Part shown: positions 8,471 to 19,037 of the stretch, one piece after another
Layout: the number at the start of each line of letters is the position of its first letter
Position numbering within the stretch: position 1 is the first letter of the stretch
Source: Thermocatellispora tengchongensis
GTDB lineage: Bacteria > Actinomycetota > Actinomycetes > Streptosporangiales > Streptosporangiaceae
Assembly (NCBI RefSeq): GCF_014202315.1
Contig: NZ_JACHGN010000012.1
Span: forward strand, 248,001-312,000
Length of the DNA: 64,000 nt
Reading direction: 5' to 3'
Position numbers and translations under genes: made by a program
Notes under the pieces: generated by a model
The model's database searches: none
The model's input: only the letters and a program-made list of their open reading frames with translations
Told to the model about the DNA's origin: nothing

Positions 8471-9154
8471 TTGTGCGGTGTATGCCGAGGTATGACATCT
8501 GAGTACCGCACGGGGCGGGTAACGCCAGTCTACCCGCACAGAGCCAAACCGCGATCAAGCCGGCCCGGCCGCAGCCCGGGCCCGGCGCGCATATGGTGCG
8601 ACCGCGCGGATCACACCACGTACGCCACCTGTATCCGGAAACACCGGGCGGCCCGTGTTTCTTCCCGGCCCAGGAAAACTCTTTCTCACCACCGCTCTCA
8701 GGGGCCGGTGCGGCCCGGTCAGGCCGCGTGGGCGCGCGCACCACACGGAGACGCGGGGCGCGTCGGCGGCCTGCGGCATCGCCGAAGGCCCACCGGCTCC
8801 CGTCGGGCGCGGCCAGGCCCAGGACGACACCAGGTCGTGCCGGGATACGGCAGGCTCGGCGGCCCGGTGGTGTCCAGGGCGTGGTCCGGTGCTCGGCCGG
8901 CCGGGTCGTGGCCGGAGTTCGCGGCGGCAGCGGGTCCCGACCCGGGCCAGCCGGGTGCCCGGGTGGATGCGCGCGCACGGCGTCGTGGGTGCCGGAGACG
9001 CCTCGCGCCACCGGCGCCGGCAGCTCCCCCGATGCGATGCCGCGCACCATCTCGGCCGGCACGTCGTGCAGCGGGCGATACGCGGCGGCCAGGTCATCCA
9101 CGATGTCCGCCGCCGCTCCCCCATACCGGACTTTGTTCGGTTCCGGGCGGGAGG
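8471..9154. other. About 680 bp without a supportable gene
   Basis: This lies between the helicase leader and the sufT stop. The long open frames overlap one another on both strands and show no domain. One minus-strand segment reading LAAPDGSRWAFGD (around 8800) faintly resembles the C-terminal part of mycothiol-dependent maleylpyruvate isomerase-like proteins, so a decayed gene is possible but not demonstrated. The helicase promoter should lie at the left end. Confidence 0.4.
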
Positions 9155-9523
9155 TCAGACGTTGAAGCCGAGCATGCGGAGCTGGTCGCGGCCCTCGTCG
9201 GTGATCTTGTCGGGGCCCCACGGCGGCAGCCAGACCCAGTTGATGTTGACCTCGGAGACCATGCCCTCCAGGGCGGTGTTGGCCTGGTCCTCGATGACGT
9301 CGGTCAGGGGGCAGGCGGCACTGGTCAGGGTCATGTCGATGGTGGCGACCGGGGGGGCGCCCTCGGGGCCGGGGTCGAGGTTGACGCCGTAGACCAGGCC
9401 GAGATCGACGACGTTGACGCCGAGCTCGGGGTCGACGACGTCCTTCAGGGCCTCCAGGACCTCGTCGAGGGTGGTCTCGCCGTCGTAGGCCCCCGTGGTC
9501 GGGGTCTCCACGGGCTTGCTCAT
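9155..9523 (-). CDS. sufT: SufT-like metal-sulfur cluster assembly protein (MIP18/DUF59 family)
   Basis: A 122-residue protein starting at ATG 9523 (MSKPVETP). The family core is clear: LDEVLEALKDVVDPELGVNVVDLGLVYGV and the SAACPLTDVIEDQ segment containing the conserved Cys. Family members assist late Fe-S cluster maturation or transfer to client proteins. The ATG overlaps the sufU stop by 4 nt (ATGA), making it the last gene of the suf operon; no further suf gene follows. A long N-terminal open frame exists but belongs to the sufU region. Confidence 0.9.
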   Translation of the reverse strand: MSKPVETPTTGAYDGETTLDEVLEALKDVVDPELGVNVVDLGLVYGVNLDPGPEGAPPVATIDMTLTSAACPLTDVIEDQANTALEGMVSEVNINWVWLPPWGPDKITDEGRDQLRMLGFNV

Positions 9524-9957
9524 GTCGTGCTCCTCACCAATGCGTCCTTGTAGGCCATCCAGGCCAGCAGCGCGCACTTCACCCGGGCGGGGAACTTGGC
9601 CACGCCCGCGAAGGCGACCGCGTCGCCGAGGACGTCCTCGTCGGGCTCCACCTGGCCCCTGCCCTGCATCAGGCGGGTGAACTCCTCCACCACGCCCAGC
9701 GTCTCCTCCACGGTGGAGCCGCTGGCCAGCTCGTGCAGCACCGAGGCGGCGGCCTGGCTGATGGAGCAGCCCTGGCCGTCGTAGGAGACGTCCTCCACCT
9801 TGCCGCCGTCGCCGAGCTTCACCCGCATGGTGATCTCGTCGCCGCACGTCGGGTTGACGTGGTGGACCTCGGCGTCGTACGGCTCGCGCAGCCCGCGGCC
9901 CTGCGGGTGCTTGTAGTGCTCCAGGATCAGCTCCTGGTACATCGACTCGGCGATCAT
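9520..9957 (-). CDS. sufU: SufU, Fe-S assembly scaffold / sulfur-transfer protein
   Basis: A 145-residue IscU-like protein. The three conserved ligand cysteines are visible at about residues 38 (PTCGDE), 64 (GQGCSIS) and 128 (VKCALL), with Asp40 in the first motif, as expected for the zinc-containing SufU type that accepts persulfide sulfur from SufS. The start is ATG 9957, two bases after the sufS stop, and the stop overlaps sufT by 4 nt. The SufU insertion between the second and third Cys, absent from IscU, is present. Cytoplasmic; works with SufS just upstream. Confidence 0.93.
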   Translation of the reverse strand: MIAESMYQELILEHYKHPQGRGLREPYDAEVHHVNPTCGDEITMRVKLGDGGKVEDVSYDGQGCSISQAAASVLHELASGSTVEETLGVVEEFTRLMQGRGQVEPDEDVLGDAVAFAGVAKFPARVKCALLAWMAYKDALVRSTT

Positions 9958-9959
9958 GG

Positions 9960-11236
9960 CTAGGCGAACACCTTCTGCACGTAGTGGAGGCCGCGCACCA
10001 GTGCGTCGATCTCTCCCGTGGTGTTGTACAGGTAGAACGACGCCCGGGTGGTCGCGGGTATTCCGAACCGCAGGTGCAGGGGGCGGGCGCAGTGGTGGCC
10101 GACCCGTACGGCGACGCCGAAGGAGTCGTCGAGGATCTGGCCGACGTCGTGGGGGTGGATGCCCTCCAGGGTGAAGGACACCGTGCCGCCCCGCGACTCC
10201 AGCGTCGTGGGGCCGATCACGCGCAGGCCGGGGATCTCGCGCAGCGCGTCCAGCGCGTACGCCGTGAGCGCGCGCTCGTGCGCCTCGACGGCCCGCATGT
10301 CCACCGCGTTGAGGTAGTCCACGGCCGCGCCGAGCCCGATCGCCTCCACGATCGGCGGCGTGCCGGCCTCGAACTTGTGCGGCACCGGTGCGTAGGTCGA
10401 GCGGTCCATCCAGACCGCCTCGATCATCTCGCCGCCGCCCAGGAACGGCGGCATGGCGTCGAGCAGCTCGCGCCGCCCCCACAGCACCCCGATCCCGGAC
10501 GGGCCGAGCATCTTGTGCCCGGTGAAGGCCACGAAGTCGACCCCGAGCGCGGCGAAGTCGGCCGGGTGGTGCGGCACCGCCTGGGAGGCGTCGAGCATCA
10601 GCAGGGCGCCGACGTCGCGCACCCGGGCCAGCACGTCGGCGACCGGGTTGACCGTGCCGAGCACGTTGGACTGGTGCGCGATGGACACGATCTTGGTGCG
10701 CTCGTTCACCAGGTCGCCGATGCCGGACAGGTCGAGCCTGCCGTCGTCGGTGACCGGGAACCAGCGCAGGGTGGCGCCGGTGCGCTGGGCCAGGAGCTGC
10801 CAGGGCACGATGTTGGAGTGGTGCTCCATCTCGGAGATGACGATCTCGTCGCCCGGCCCCATGCGGAACCGCTCGTCACTGCCCGCGGGGTTGCCGAAGG
10901 CGTAGGCGACGAGGTTGAGCGCCTCGGAGGCGTTCTTGGTGAAGACGATCTCGTCACGCGACGGGGCGCCGACGAACGCGGCCACCTTGTCGCGCGCGTT
11001 CTCGTACGCCTCGGTGGACTCGGCGCCGAGCACGTGCATGGCGCGCCCGACGTTGCTGTAGTGCATGCTCAGGTGCTCGCGCATGGTCTCGACGACCTGC
11101 ACGGGCTTCTGGGAGGAGTTGCCGGAGTCGAGGTAGACCAGCGGCCGGCCGCCGGGCAGCTCGCGGGACAGGACCGGGAAGTCGTTCCTGATCCTGTCCA
11201 CGTCCAGCGCGGTCACCCCGCCGGAGACCTGTGCGG

Positions 11237-11240
<4 letters not shown>
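9960..11240 (-). CDS. sufS: SufS-type cysteine desulfurase
   Basis: A 426-residue group II cysteine desulfurase, PLP-dependent, which converts cysteine to alanine and holds the sulfur as a persulfide. The PLP lysine lies in FTGHKMLGPSGIG (about residue 241) and the catalytic Cys in GHHCARPLH (about residue 382), the short-loop form typical of SufS. The start is GTG 11240, overlapping the sufC stop in GTGA, and sufU follows after 2 nt. This tight coupling implies equal expression of the sulfur donor and acceptor. Confidence 0.95.
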
Positions 11241-11983
<743 letters not shown>

Positions 11984-11987
11984 GGTT

Positions 11988-12305
11988 CTATGACTCCTTC
12001 GAGAGCGAGACGTAGACGTCGTCGCCGTCGATCTTGACTCGGTATACGGGGACGGGCCGGGTGGCGGGCGGTCCGGTGGGCTTGCCGGTGCGCACGTCGA
12101 AGCAGGAGCCGTGCAGCCAGCACTCCAGGGTGCCGTCGTACACGTCGCCCTCGCTCAGGCGCACCTCGGCGTGTGAGCACACGTCGTGCAAGGCGTGGAT
12201 CTCGCCCTCGGTGCGCACCAGCGCGACCGGGGTGTCGCCGACCTCCACTCCCAGGGGCCCGTCCTCGGGGATGTCCTGGACCTTGCACACCTTCTGGAAG
12301 CTCAC
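11988..12305 (-). CDS. Rieske-type non-haem [2Fe-2S] ferredoxin of the suf operon
   Basis: A 105-residue bacterial Rieske ferredoxin. The ligands are visible as C43-S-H45 and C62-W-L-H65, the standard CxH...CxxH pattern. It starts at GTG 12305, overlapping the sufD stop (GTGA), and ends just upstream of sufC. Actinobacterial suf operons often carry such a gene between sufD and sufC; it may supply electrons for cluster assembly, but its exact role is not established from sequence. No oxygenase partner is nearby, which argues against a dioxygenase ferredoxin. Confidence 0.9.
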   Translation of the reverse strand: MSFQKVCKVQDIPEDGPLGVEVGDTPVALVRTEGEIHALHDVCSHAEVRLSEGDVYDGTLECWLHGSCFDVRTGKPTGPPATRPVPVYRVKIDGDDVYVSLSKES

Positions 12306-13423
12306 TTCTCCAGCTCCGCTTCCACCGCGGCCAGGACCCTCTGCCGGATCTCCTCGATCTCGATCTTCTCGATGACCTGGGCGAAGAAGCCCCGGATCAC
12401 CAGGCGGCGGGCCTCGTCGTAGGGGATGCCGCGCGCCTGGAGGTAGAAGATGTGCTCGTCGTCGAGGCGGCCGGAGGCCGAGGCGTGCCCGGCGCCGGCG
12501 ACCTCGCCGGTGAGGATCTCCAGGTTGGGCACCGAGTCGGCGCGGGCGCCGTCGGTGAGGATCAGGTTGCGGTTGTACTCGTAGGTGTCGGTGCCCTCGG
12601 CCTCGACCCTGATGATCACGTCGCCGATCCAGACGGCGTGCGCGTCCTCGCCCTGCAGCGCGCCCTTGTACTCGACGTTGCTGCGGCAGTTGGGCACGCT
12701 GTGGTCCACCAGGAGCCGGTGCTCCAGGTGCTGGCCGGCGTCCACGAAGTACAGGCCGGTCAGGTCGGCGTCGCCGCCGGGGGCGGTGTAGGACACCGAC
12801 GGCGACAGGCGGACCAGGTCGCCGCCGAGCGTGACCACGAAGCTGCGGAAGGTCGCGTCGCGGCCGAGCTGGGCGTGGTGGTGCGAGACGTGCACGGCGT
12901 CGTCGTCCCAGTCCTGGAGGCTGACGACCTTGAGCGTGGCGCCGTCGCCGACGACGAACTCGACGTTGTCGGCGTACACGGCGCTGCCCCGGTGGTCCAG
13001 GACCAGCACGGCCTCGGCCATCGGCTCCAGCCGGACCACGATGTGGCCGTACGCGGCGCCCTGGCCCCGCCCGCGCAGGGTGAGGGTGGTCGTGCGCGAG
13101 GCGACGGCCTGCGCGGGCACGGTCAGCACCGTGGCCTTCTCGAAGGCGGAGTACGCCTGGGCGCTGACCCGGTCGCGCGGCACGTACGCCGTGCCGATCC
13201 GCGGGTCGTCGCGGCCGACGGTCTCGACGGTCACCTCGGGGGCTGCGTCTACCTCGACCACGACGTGCCCCGACGCCGGGGCCTTGCCGTTGTGCAGGCC
13301 GCGCAGGCGGGGCAGCGGGGTGAACCGCCACTCCTCCTCGCGGCCGGTCGGCACCTCGAAGTCGGCCAGGTCGAAGGACGACTTCTCGTGCAGGGTCGAA
13401 AGCGGCTTGGTCTCCAGGCCCAT
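12302..13423 (-). CDS. sufD: SufD, Fe-S cluster assembly scaffold subunit
   Basis: A 373-residue SufB/SufD-family beta-helix protein starting at ATG 13423, two bases after the sufB stop. Family segments include EEWRFTPLPRL near the N terminus and the C-terminal ASASGRLDDEHIFYLQARGI and EARRLVIRGFF, where the conserved His/Glu surface of SufD lies. It forms the SufBC2D complex with its neighbours. The open frame continues upstream into sufB sequence and is not part of this gene. Confidence 0.94.
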   Translation of the reverse strand: MGLETKPLSTLHEKSSFDLADFEVPTGREEEWRFTPLPRLRGLHNGKAPASGHVVVEVDAAPEVTVETVGRDDPRIGTAYVPRDRVSAQAYSAFEKATVLTVPAQAVASRTTTLTLRGRGQGAAYGHIVVRLEPMAEAVLVLDHRGSAVYADNVEFVVGDGATLKVVSLQDWDDDAVHVSHHHAQLGRDATFRSFVVTLGGDLVRLSPSVSYTAPGGDADLTGLYFVDAGQHLEHRLLVDHSVPNCRSNVEYKGALQGEDAHAVWIGDVIIRVEAEGTDTYEYNRNLILTDGARADSVPNLEILTGEVAGAGHASASGRLDDEHIFYLQARGIPYDEARRLVIRGFFAQVIEKIEIEEIRQRVLAAVEAELEK

Positions 13424-13425
13424 CG

Positions 13426-14834
<1,409 letters not shown>

Positions 14835-14838
<4 letters not shown>

Positions 14839-15608
14839 CTTCCGGTCTCCTTGCTCGAATCGTTCGAATCGATGCTCGAATCGTCGTTCGTCGTATGTCT
14901 GGCGGGCCGCCGCGCTCGGGCGCCGGCCAGCTCGTGGGGACTTACATGGGTCGTGCACACGCCGTCGCCGTGGGCGATGGTGGCGAGCCGCTGCACGGGG
15001 GTGCCCAGGATCTGCGCGAACGCCTCGGTCTCGGCCTCGCAGAGCTGCGGGAACGCGACCGCGACGTGGGCGACCGGGCAGTGGTGCTGGCACAGTTGCT
15101 CGCCGCCGAGGCTGGCCTTGCTCGCCGAGGCGGCGTAGCCGTCGGCCGACAGCGCCTCGGCCAGGACGCGTACGCGCTGGTCCGGGGGGACCTCGCGCAT
15201 CGTGCCGGCCAGGCGCTGGACCAGCCCGGCGACCTGGGTGCGGGCGAACTCGGCCACCGCCTCCTCGCCCATGCGCTCGGCCAGGAAGCGCAGCGCGCTG
15301 CCCGCCAGGTCGTCGTAGGCGTGCTCGAACGCGCTGCGGCCGGCGTCGGTGATCGCGAACAGCTTCGCCGGCCGCCCGCGCCCGCGCTGGACCCGGGGCC
15401 TGGCCGTGCGGTGCTCGATCATCTCGTCGGCGAGCAGCGCGTCGAGGTGGCGGCGCACGGCGGCGGGGGTCAGCCCGAGCCGCTCGCCGAGGGCGGCGGC
15501 GGTGATCGGGCCGTGTTCCAGGATCAGCCGGGCGACGCGCGCGCGAGTGCTCTGCTCGGCGCCCGCCTCGGTGTTCCTCGCCCCGGCATGCCTCACGGCC
15601 TTGCTCAC
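14835..15608 (-). CDS. sufR: SufR-type Fe-S-sensing transcriptional regulator of the suf operon
   Basis: About 257 residues from GTG 15608 (VSKAVRHAG), which has GAGGAA close upstream. The frame stays open to 15656, but those codons are made of 18-bp direct repeats and are better read as leader. The N-terminal winged helix ([24 protein letters not shown]) is of the ArsR/DeoR-like SufR type. The C-terminal half carries the clustered cysteines ([25 protein letters not shown]) expected to ligate a [4Fe-4S] cluster. In mycobacteria and streptomycetes SufR represses the operon when its cluster is intact. It is the first gene of the eight-gene suf operon. Confidence 0.92.
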
Positions 15609-15616
15609 CGTTCCTC

Positions 15617-15666
15617 GTCCACTGGATGTCGTGTGTCCACTGGGTGTCGTGTTCACTGGTGTCGTG
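15617..15666. repeat. Three direct repeats of about 18 bp in front of sufR
   Basis: GTCCACTGGATGTCGTGT (15617-15634) and GTCCACTGGGTGTCGTGT (15635-15652) are adjacent and differ at one base. A shortened third copy, TCACTGGTGTCGTG, follows at 15653-15666. They lie immediately upstream of the preferred sufR start and could be iterated protein-binding sites or a recent slippage expansion in the leader. Confidence 0.8.
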
Positions 15667-15705
15667 CGTGCGTGAAGGCGTCCTGCAGGACCGCCCTCAT
15701 GTTTT

Positions 15706-15722
15706 TGACAACATCAGTGTGA
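15706..15722. promoter_or_regulatory. Candidate SufR operator
   Basis: TGACAACATCAGTGTGA is an imperfect inverted repeat. Read on the minus strand it contains ACACT-N5-TGTCA, which matches the mycobacterial SufR motif I recall (ACACT-N5-TGTGA) at 9 of 10 positions. It lies about 100 bp upstream of sufR, where the promoter is expected. Confidence 0.55.
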
Positions 15723-15780
15723 CGTATTTCCTTCCCGCCGCACAAACCGATCTGGAAGTCCCCGCGATGCAGTTCCTCAC

Positions 15781-15799
15781 GCAGGTAAGCCTTACCTAA
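15781..15799. promoter_or_regulatory. Iron-box-like palindrome (DtxR/IdeR/DmdR type) upstream of the suf operon
   Basis: On the minus strand the sequence is TTAGGTAAGGCTTACCTGC, matching the DtxR-family consensus TTAGGTTAGGCTAACCTAA at 15 of 19 positions. The core AGGTAAG-C-CTTACCT is a perfect palindrome (15783-15797). It overlaps the stop of the bcr-type gene and faces sufR, suggesting iron-dependent input to suf expression. Confidence 0.6.
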
Positions 15800-17046
15800 C
15801 CTGCGGAAACGCCCCTGCGGAGCGCGACGAAGACGAGCAGCGCCAGCGCCGCGGCGACGATCATCACGACCGCCATCGGCACGCCGGTGTCGGTGCCGGC
15901 CAGGCCGACCAGCGGGGCGGCCACCGCACCGAGCGCGAACTGCAGCACGCCGAGCAGCGCCGAGGCGCTGCCGGCCACCTGCGGCTCCTGCCCGGCCAGC
16001 GCGAGCGCGCCGGTGCCCGGCAGCGTCAGGCCCGCGCCGCACATCATCACGAACAGGGCCGCGGCCACCGCGGGCAGGCCGAGCCCGGTGGTGACGCCGG
16101 CCAGCAGGCCGAGCGCGCCCGCCAGCGACACCGCCAGGCCGATGAGCACCAGCCGCGCGCCCGGCACCCGGCCGGTGATCCGGCCGCCGATCTGGGAGAC
16201 CGCGATGAGACCGAAGGCGTTCAGGCCGAACAGCAGGGAGTAGGTCTGCGGCGAGACCCCGTAGATCTCCTGCAGCACGAACGGCGAGCCGGAGATGTAG
16301 GCGAACATGCCGGCGAAGCCGAGGCCGGCGGCGAGCGCGCAGGCCATGAACGACCGGTCCCGCAGCAGCCGGGCGAAGATCACCAGGGTGTGCCGCAGGC
16401 CGCCGGACTGCCGCGCCTCGCGGGGCAGCGACTCGCGCACGCCCCACAGCACCCAGGCCAGCAGCGCCAGGCCCGCGGCGCTGAGGGCGACGAAGACGCC
16501 GCGCCAGGAGGTGAAGGTGAGCAACTGGGCGCCGGCGATCGGGGCCAGGATCGGGGCCAGTCCGCTGACCAGCATCAGGGAGGCGAAGATGCGGGCGATG
16601 GCGGCGCCGTCGTACAGGTCGCGCACGATCGCCCGGACGATCACCAGCGCCACGCCGCCGGTGAAGCCCTGCGCCAGGCGCAGCGCCACCAGGGCGTACA
16701 CGGAGGGGGCGAACGCGCACAGCAGCGACGCCACGGCGTAGCCGGCGATGCCCACGAGCAGCGGCGCCCGCCGCCCGCGCACGTCGCTCAGCGGCCCGCC
16801 GACGACCTGGCCCAGCGAGACGCCGATGAGGCAGGCGGTGAGGGTGAGCTGCACCTGCGCGGGCCCGGTGAGCATCTCCGAGGTGATCTCGGGCAGCGCC
16901 GGGAGGTACATGTCGATGGAGAGCGGGCCGATGGCGGAGAGCGCGCCGAGCACCAGGAGCACCAGCCTGCGCCGGGCGGTGGGCGGGGGTTCGGGGGTCA
17001 GGACGGCGGACGGGGACGTGCTGGATGCGACTTCCGTCGCGGACAT
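15796..17046 (-). CDS. Bcr/CflA-family drug resistance MFS transporter
   Basis: A 416-residue 12-helix major facilitator protein starting at ATG 17046 with GGAAAGG 8 nt upstream. The MYLPALPEI motif in helix 1 and SDVRGRRAP loop are hallmarks of the Bcr/CflA drug:H+ antiporter branch. Substrates of such pumps range from bicyclomycin and sulfonamides to cysteine. It is divergent from the ABC transporter genes, and its 3' end overlaps an iron-box-like palindrome that belongs to the suf promoter region. Substrate unknown. Confidence 0.88.
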   Translation of the reverse strand: MSATEVASSTSPSAVLTPEPPPTARRRLVLLVLGALSAIGPLSIDMYLPALPEITSEMLTGPAQVQLTLTACLIGVSLGQVVGGPLSDVRGRRAPLLVGIAGYAVASLLCAFAPSVYALVALRLAQGFTGGVALVIVRAIVRDLYDGAAIARIFASLMLVSGLAPILAPIAGAQLLTFTSWRGVFVALSAAGLALLAWVLWGVRESLPREARQSGGLRHTLVIFARLLRDRSFMACALAAGLGFAGMFAYISGSPFVLQEIYGVSPQTYSLLFGLNAFGLIAVSQIGGRITGRVPGARLVLIGLAVSLAGALGLLAGVTTGLGLPAVAAALFVMMCGAGLTLPGTGALALAGQEPQVAGSASALLGVLQFALGAVAAPLVGLAGTDTGVPMAVVMIVAAALALLVFVALRRGVSAG

Positions 17047-17293
17047 GCGTGGTTCCTTTCCAACGCGACGAGGCACGACAGGGCTCGGTAGCGGACAGGC
17101 TCTCGGGTGCACGGACGGCCATGGACCGGACACGCAGCGTCAGCGTCCGGCCGCAGCCGAATGATCAAAACCCCATGAACAACTCTGGGATTCCCCAAAT
17201 CGGGTTAAATTTCCGTGCCGAAATCCTCGATGCCCGGCTTTCCGCCCCCTTCCCGGCGGCCGAGCCGCGGGCGGGACCGTCGCGCAGACTCCT

Positions 17294-17299
17294 TACACT
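17294..17299 (+). promoter_or_regulatory. -10 element for a leaderless ABC transporter transcript
   Basis: TACACT lies 7 bp before the ATG at 17307, so transcription would begin at or within a base or two of the start codon. No ribosome-binding site precedes this ATG. No clear -35 hexamer is visible. Confidence 0.5.
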
Positions 17300-17306
17300 C
17301 GTGGGC

Positions 17307-18227
17307 ATGGAGTCCGCAGCGGTCGAGATCGACGGCCTGGTCAAGCGGTACGGCCGCACGACCGCGATCGACGGCCTCACCCTCACGGCGCGGCGTGGCG
17401 AGGTGACGGCGATCCTCGGCCCCAACGGCGCGGGCAAGACCTCCACCATCGAGATCTGCGAGGGGTTCCGGCAGGCCGACGGCGGCGTCGTGCGCGTGCT
17501 CGGCCTCGACCCCGCGCGGCCCGAGCTGCGCGCCCGGGTCGGCGTGATGCTCCAGGCGGGCGGCGTGCCCCCGGCTGCGCGGGCGGGCGAGTGGCTGCGC
17601 CTGGTGAGCCGGTTCTACGCCCGTCCCCTCGACCCGGCCGCCCTGCTGGACCGGCTCGGGCTCACCGGGCACGCGCGCACGCCGTACCGGCGGCTGTCGG
17701 GCGGGCAGCAGCAGCGCATCTCGCTGGCCGCGGCCGTGATCGGCCGCCCGGAGCTGGTCTTCCTGGACGAGCCGAGCGCCGGGCTCGACCCCCAGGCCAG
17801 GCACGCCTGCTGGGACCTCGTGGGCGACCTGCGCCGCGCCGGGGTGTCGGTGGTGCTCACCACCCACCACATGGACGAGGCCGAGAAGCTGGCCGACCAC
17901 GTCGTGATCATCGACAGGGGGCGGGTCGTGGCCGAGGGCAGCCCCGCCACCCTCACCGGGGCCGAGCGGCAGCTCCGCTTCCGCGCCCGTCCCGGGCTCA
18001 ACCTCGACGAGCTGCTCACCGGCCTGCCCGACGGCTCGGCGGCCAAGGAGTCGCCCGCGGGCCACTACATCATCGAGGGTCCCGCCTCCGCGGGCGTCGG
18101 CCCCGAGCTGCTGGCCACGGTCACCGCCTGGTGCGCCGCCGAGGGCGTCACGGCCGACGACCTGAGCATCGAGCGGCGCACCCTCGAAGACGTCTTCCTC
18201 GAACTCACCGGCAGGGAGCTGCGTTGA
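17307..18227 (+). CDS. ABC transporter ATP-binding protein (CcmA/drug-export type)
   Basis: A 306-residue single-domain ATPase of the DrrA/CcmA-like exporter group. Walker A is GPNGAGKT, the Q-loop follows LQAGGVPP, the signature is LSGGQQQR and Walker B is LVFLDEPSAGLDP, with a switch His in TTHHMDEAE. The C-terminal extension of about 80 residues is usual for this group. The ATG at 17307 is chosen although the frame is open further upstream, because a -10 box lies right before it and there is no ribosome-binding site (leaderless). The permease start overlaps its stop. Substrate unknown. Confidence 0.9.
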   Translation: MESAAVEIDGLVKRYGRTTAIDGLTLTARRGEVTAILGPNGAGKTSTIEICEGFRQADGGVVRVLGLDPARPELRARVGVMLQAGGVPPAARAGEWLRLVSRFYARPLDPAALLDRLGLTGHARTPYRRLSGGQQQRISLAAAVIGRPELVFLDEPSAGLDPQARHACWDLVGDLRRAGVSVVLTTHHMDEAEKLADHVVIIDRGRVVAEGSPATLTGAERQLRFRARPGLNLDELLTGLPDGSAAKESPAGHYIIEGPASAGVGPELLATVTAWCAAEGVTADDLSIERRTLEDVFLELTGRELR

Positions 18228-18994
18228 CCCCGACCCTCGACGTGAGCCCCGCGCCCGGGGCCGCCCCGATGGCGCGCATGGTCGCCGCGCAGGCCGCCGC
18301 CGAGGTCCGGGCCACGCTGCGCAACGGCGAGCAGCTCCTGCTCACCCTGATCATCCCGGTGCTGCTGCTGGCCGGGTTCTCCGCCGCGCCGCTGCTCGAC
18401 CTGGGCGAGGTGCGCCGGGTCGATTTCCTCGCGCCGGGCGTGCTCGCGCTGGCGGTGATGTCCACCGCGTTCACCGGCCAGGCCATCGCCACCGGGTTCG
18501 AGCGGCGCTACGGCGTGCTCAAGCGCCTGGGCGCGACCCCGCTGAGCCGGACCGGGCTGATGCTGGCCAAGACCGCCGCGGTGATCGCGGTGGAGGTCGT
18601 GCAGGTGGCCGTGATCGCCGGCGTCGCGCTCGCGCTCGGCTGGCGCCCGCAGGGCTCGCCGCTCACCGCCGCCCTGCTGATCGTGCTGGGCACGGCCGCG
18701 TTCAGCGGGCTCGGCCTGCTCATGGCCGGCACGCTGCGCGCCGAGGCCACCCTGGCCGCGGCGAACCTGGTCTACCTCGTGCTGCTCGGCTGCGGCGGGG
18801 TGGTGTTCCCGCTCACCGCGTTCCCCGAGGCCGTGCGGCCGGCGCTCGAACTGCTGCCGATCACGGCGCTCACCGGCGGCCTGCGCGAGGTGCTGGCCGA
18901 GGGCGCGGCCCTGCCGCTCGGCCCGGCGGCCGTCCTGGTGGTGTGGGCCGCGGCGGCCCTGGCCCTCGCGGCGCGCACGTTCCGCTGGGAGTAG
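18224..18994 (+). CDS. ABC transporter permease (ABC-2 type)
   Basis: A 256-residue membrane protein with six predicted helices of the ABC-2/DrrB type, including QLLLTLIIPVLLLAGF and the C-terminal LAAANLVYLVLLGCGGVVFP. The start is TTG 18224, overlapping the ATPase stop as TTGA, with AGGGAG 5 nt upstream; an in-frame ATG at 18269 is less well supplied. It should pair with the upstream ATPase as an efflux or lipid exporter. ATPase-permease pairs of this kind often export drugs or polyketides, but nothing local points to a substrate. Confidence 0.88.
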   Translation: MTPTLDVSPAPGAAPMARMVAAQAAAEVRATLRNGEQLLLTLIIPVLLLAGFSAAPLLDLGEVRRVDFLAPGVLALAVMSTAFTGQAIATGFERRYGVLKRLGATPLSRTGLMLAKTAAVIAVEVVQVAVIAGVALALGWRPQGSPLTAALLIVLGTAAFSGLGLLMAGTLRAEATLAAANLVYLVLLGCGGVVFPLTAFPEAVRPALELLPITALTGGLREVLAEGAALPLGPAAVLVVWAAAALALAARTFRWE

Positions 18995-19037
18995 CGTTCT
19001 CCACCGTGACCGCTTCCCCCGTGATCGTCCCACTGCC

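Noticed and set aside
8593-9221. Overlapping open frames of about 190-260 codons on both strands upstream of the helicase
   Set aside because: No ribosome-binding site, no domain apart from one faint similarity, and composition like random high-GC sequence.
15640-15780. Possible short leader peptide (27 codons from a GTG near 15779) between the iron box and the SufR site
   Set aside because: No ribosome-binding site, no conserved feature, and the segment overlaps the proposed operators; more likely untranslated leader.
17175-17306. ATG 17175 as an upstream start for the ABC ATPase (MNNSGIPQIGLNF...)
   Set aside because: It would add 44 residues without family similarity and lacks a ribosome-binding site; the -10 box at 17294 favours ATG 17307.
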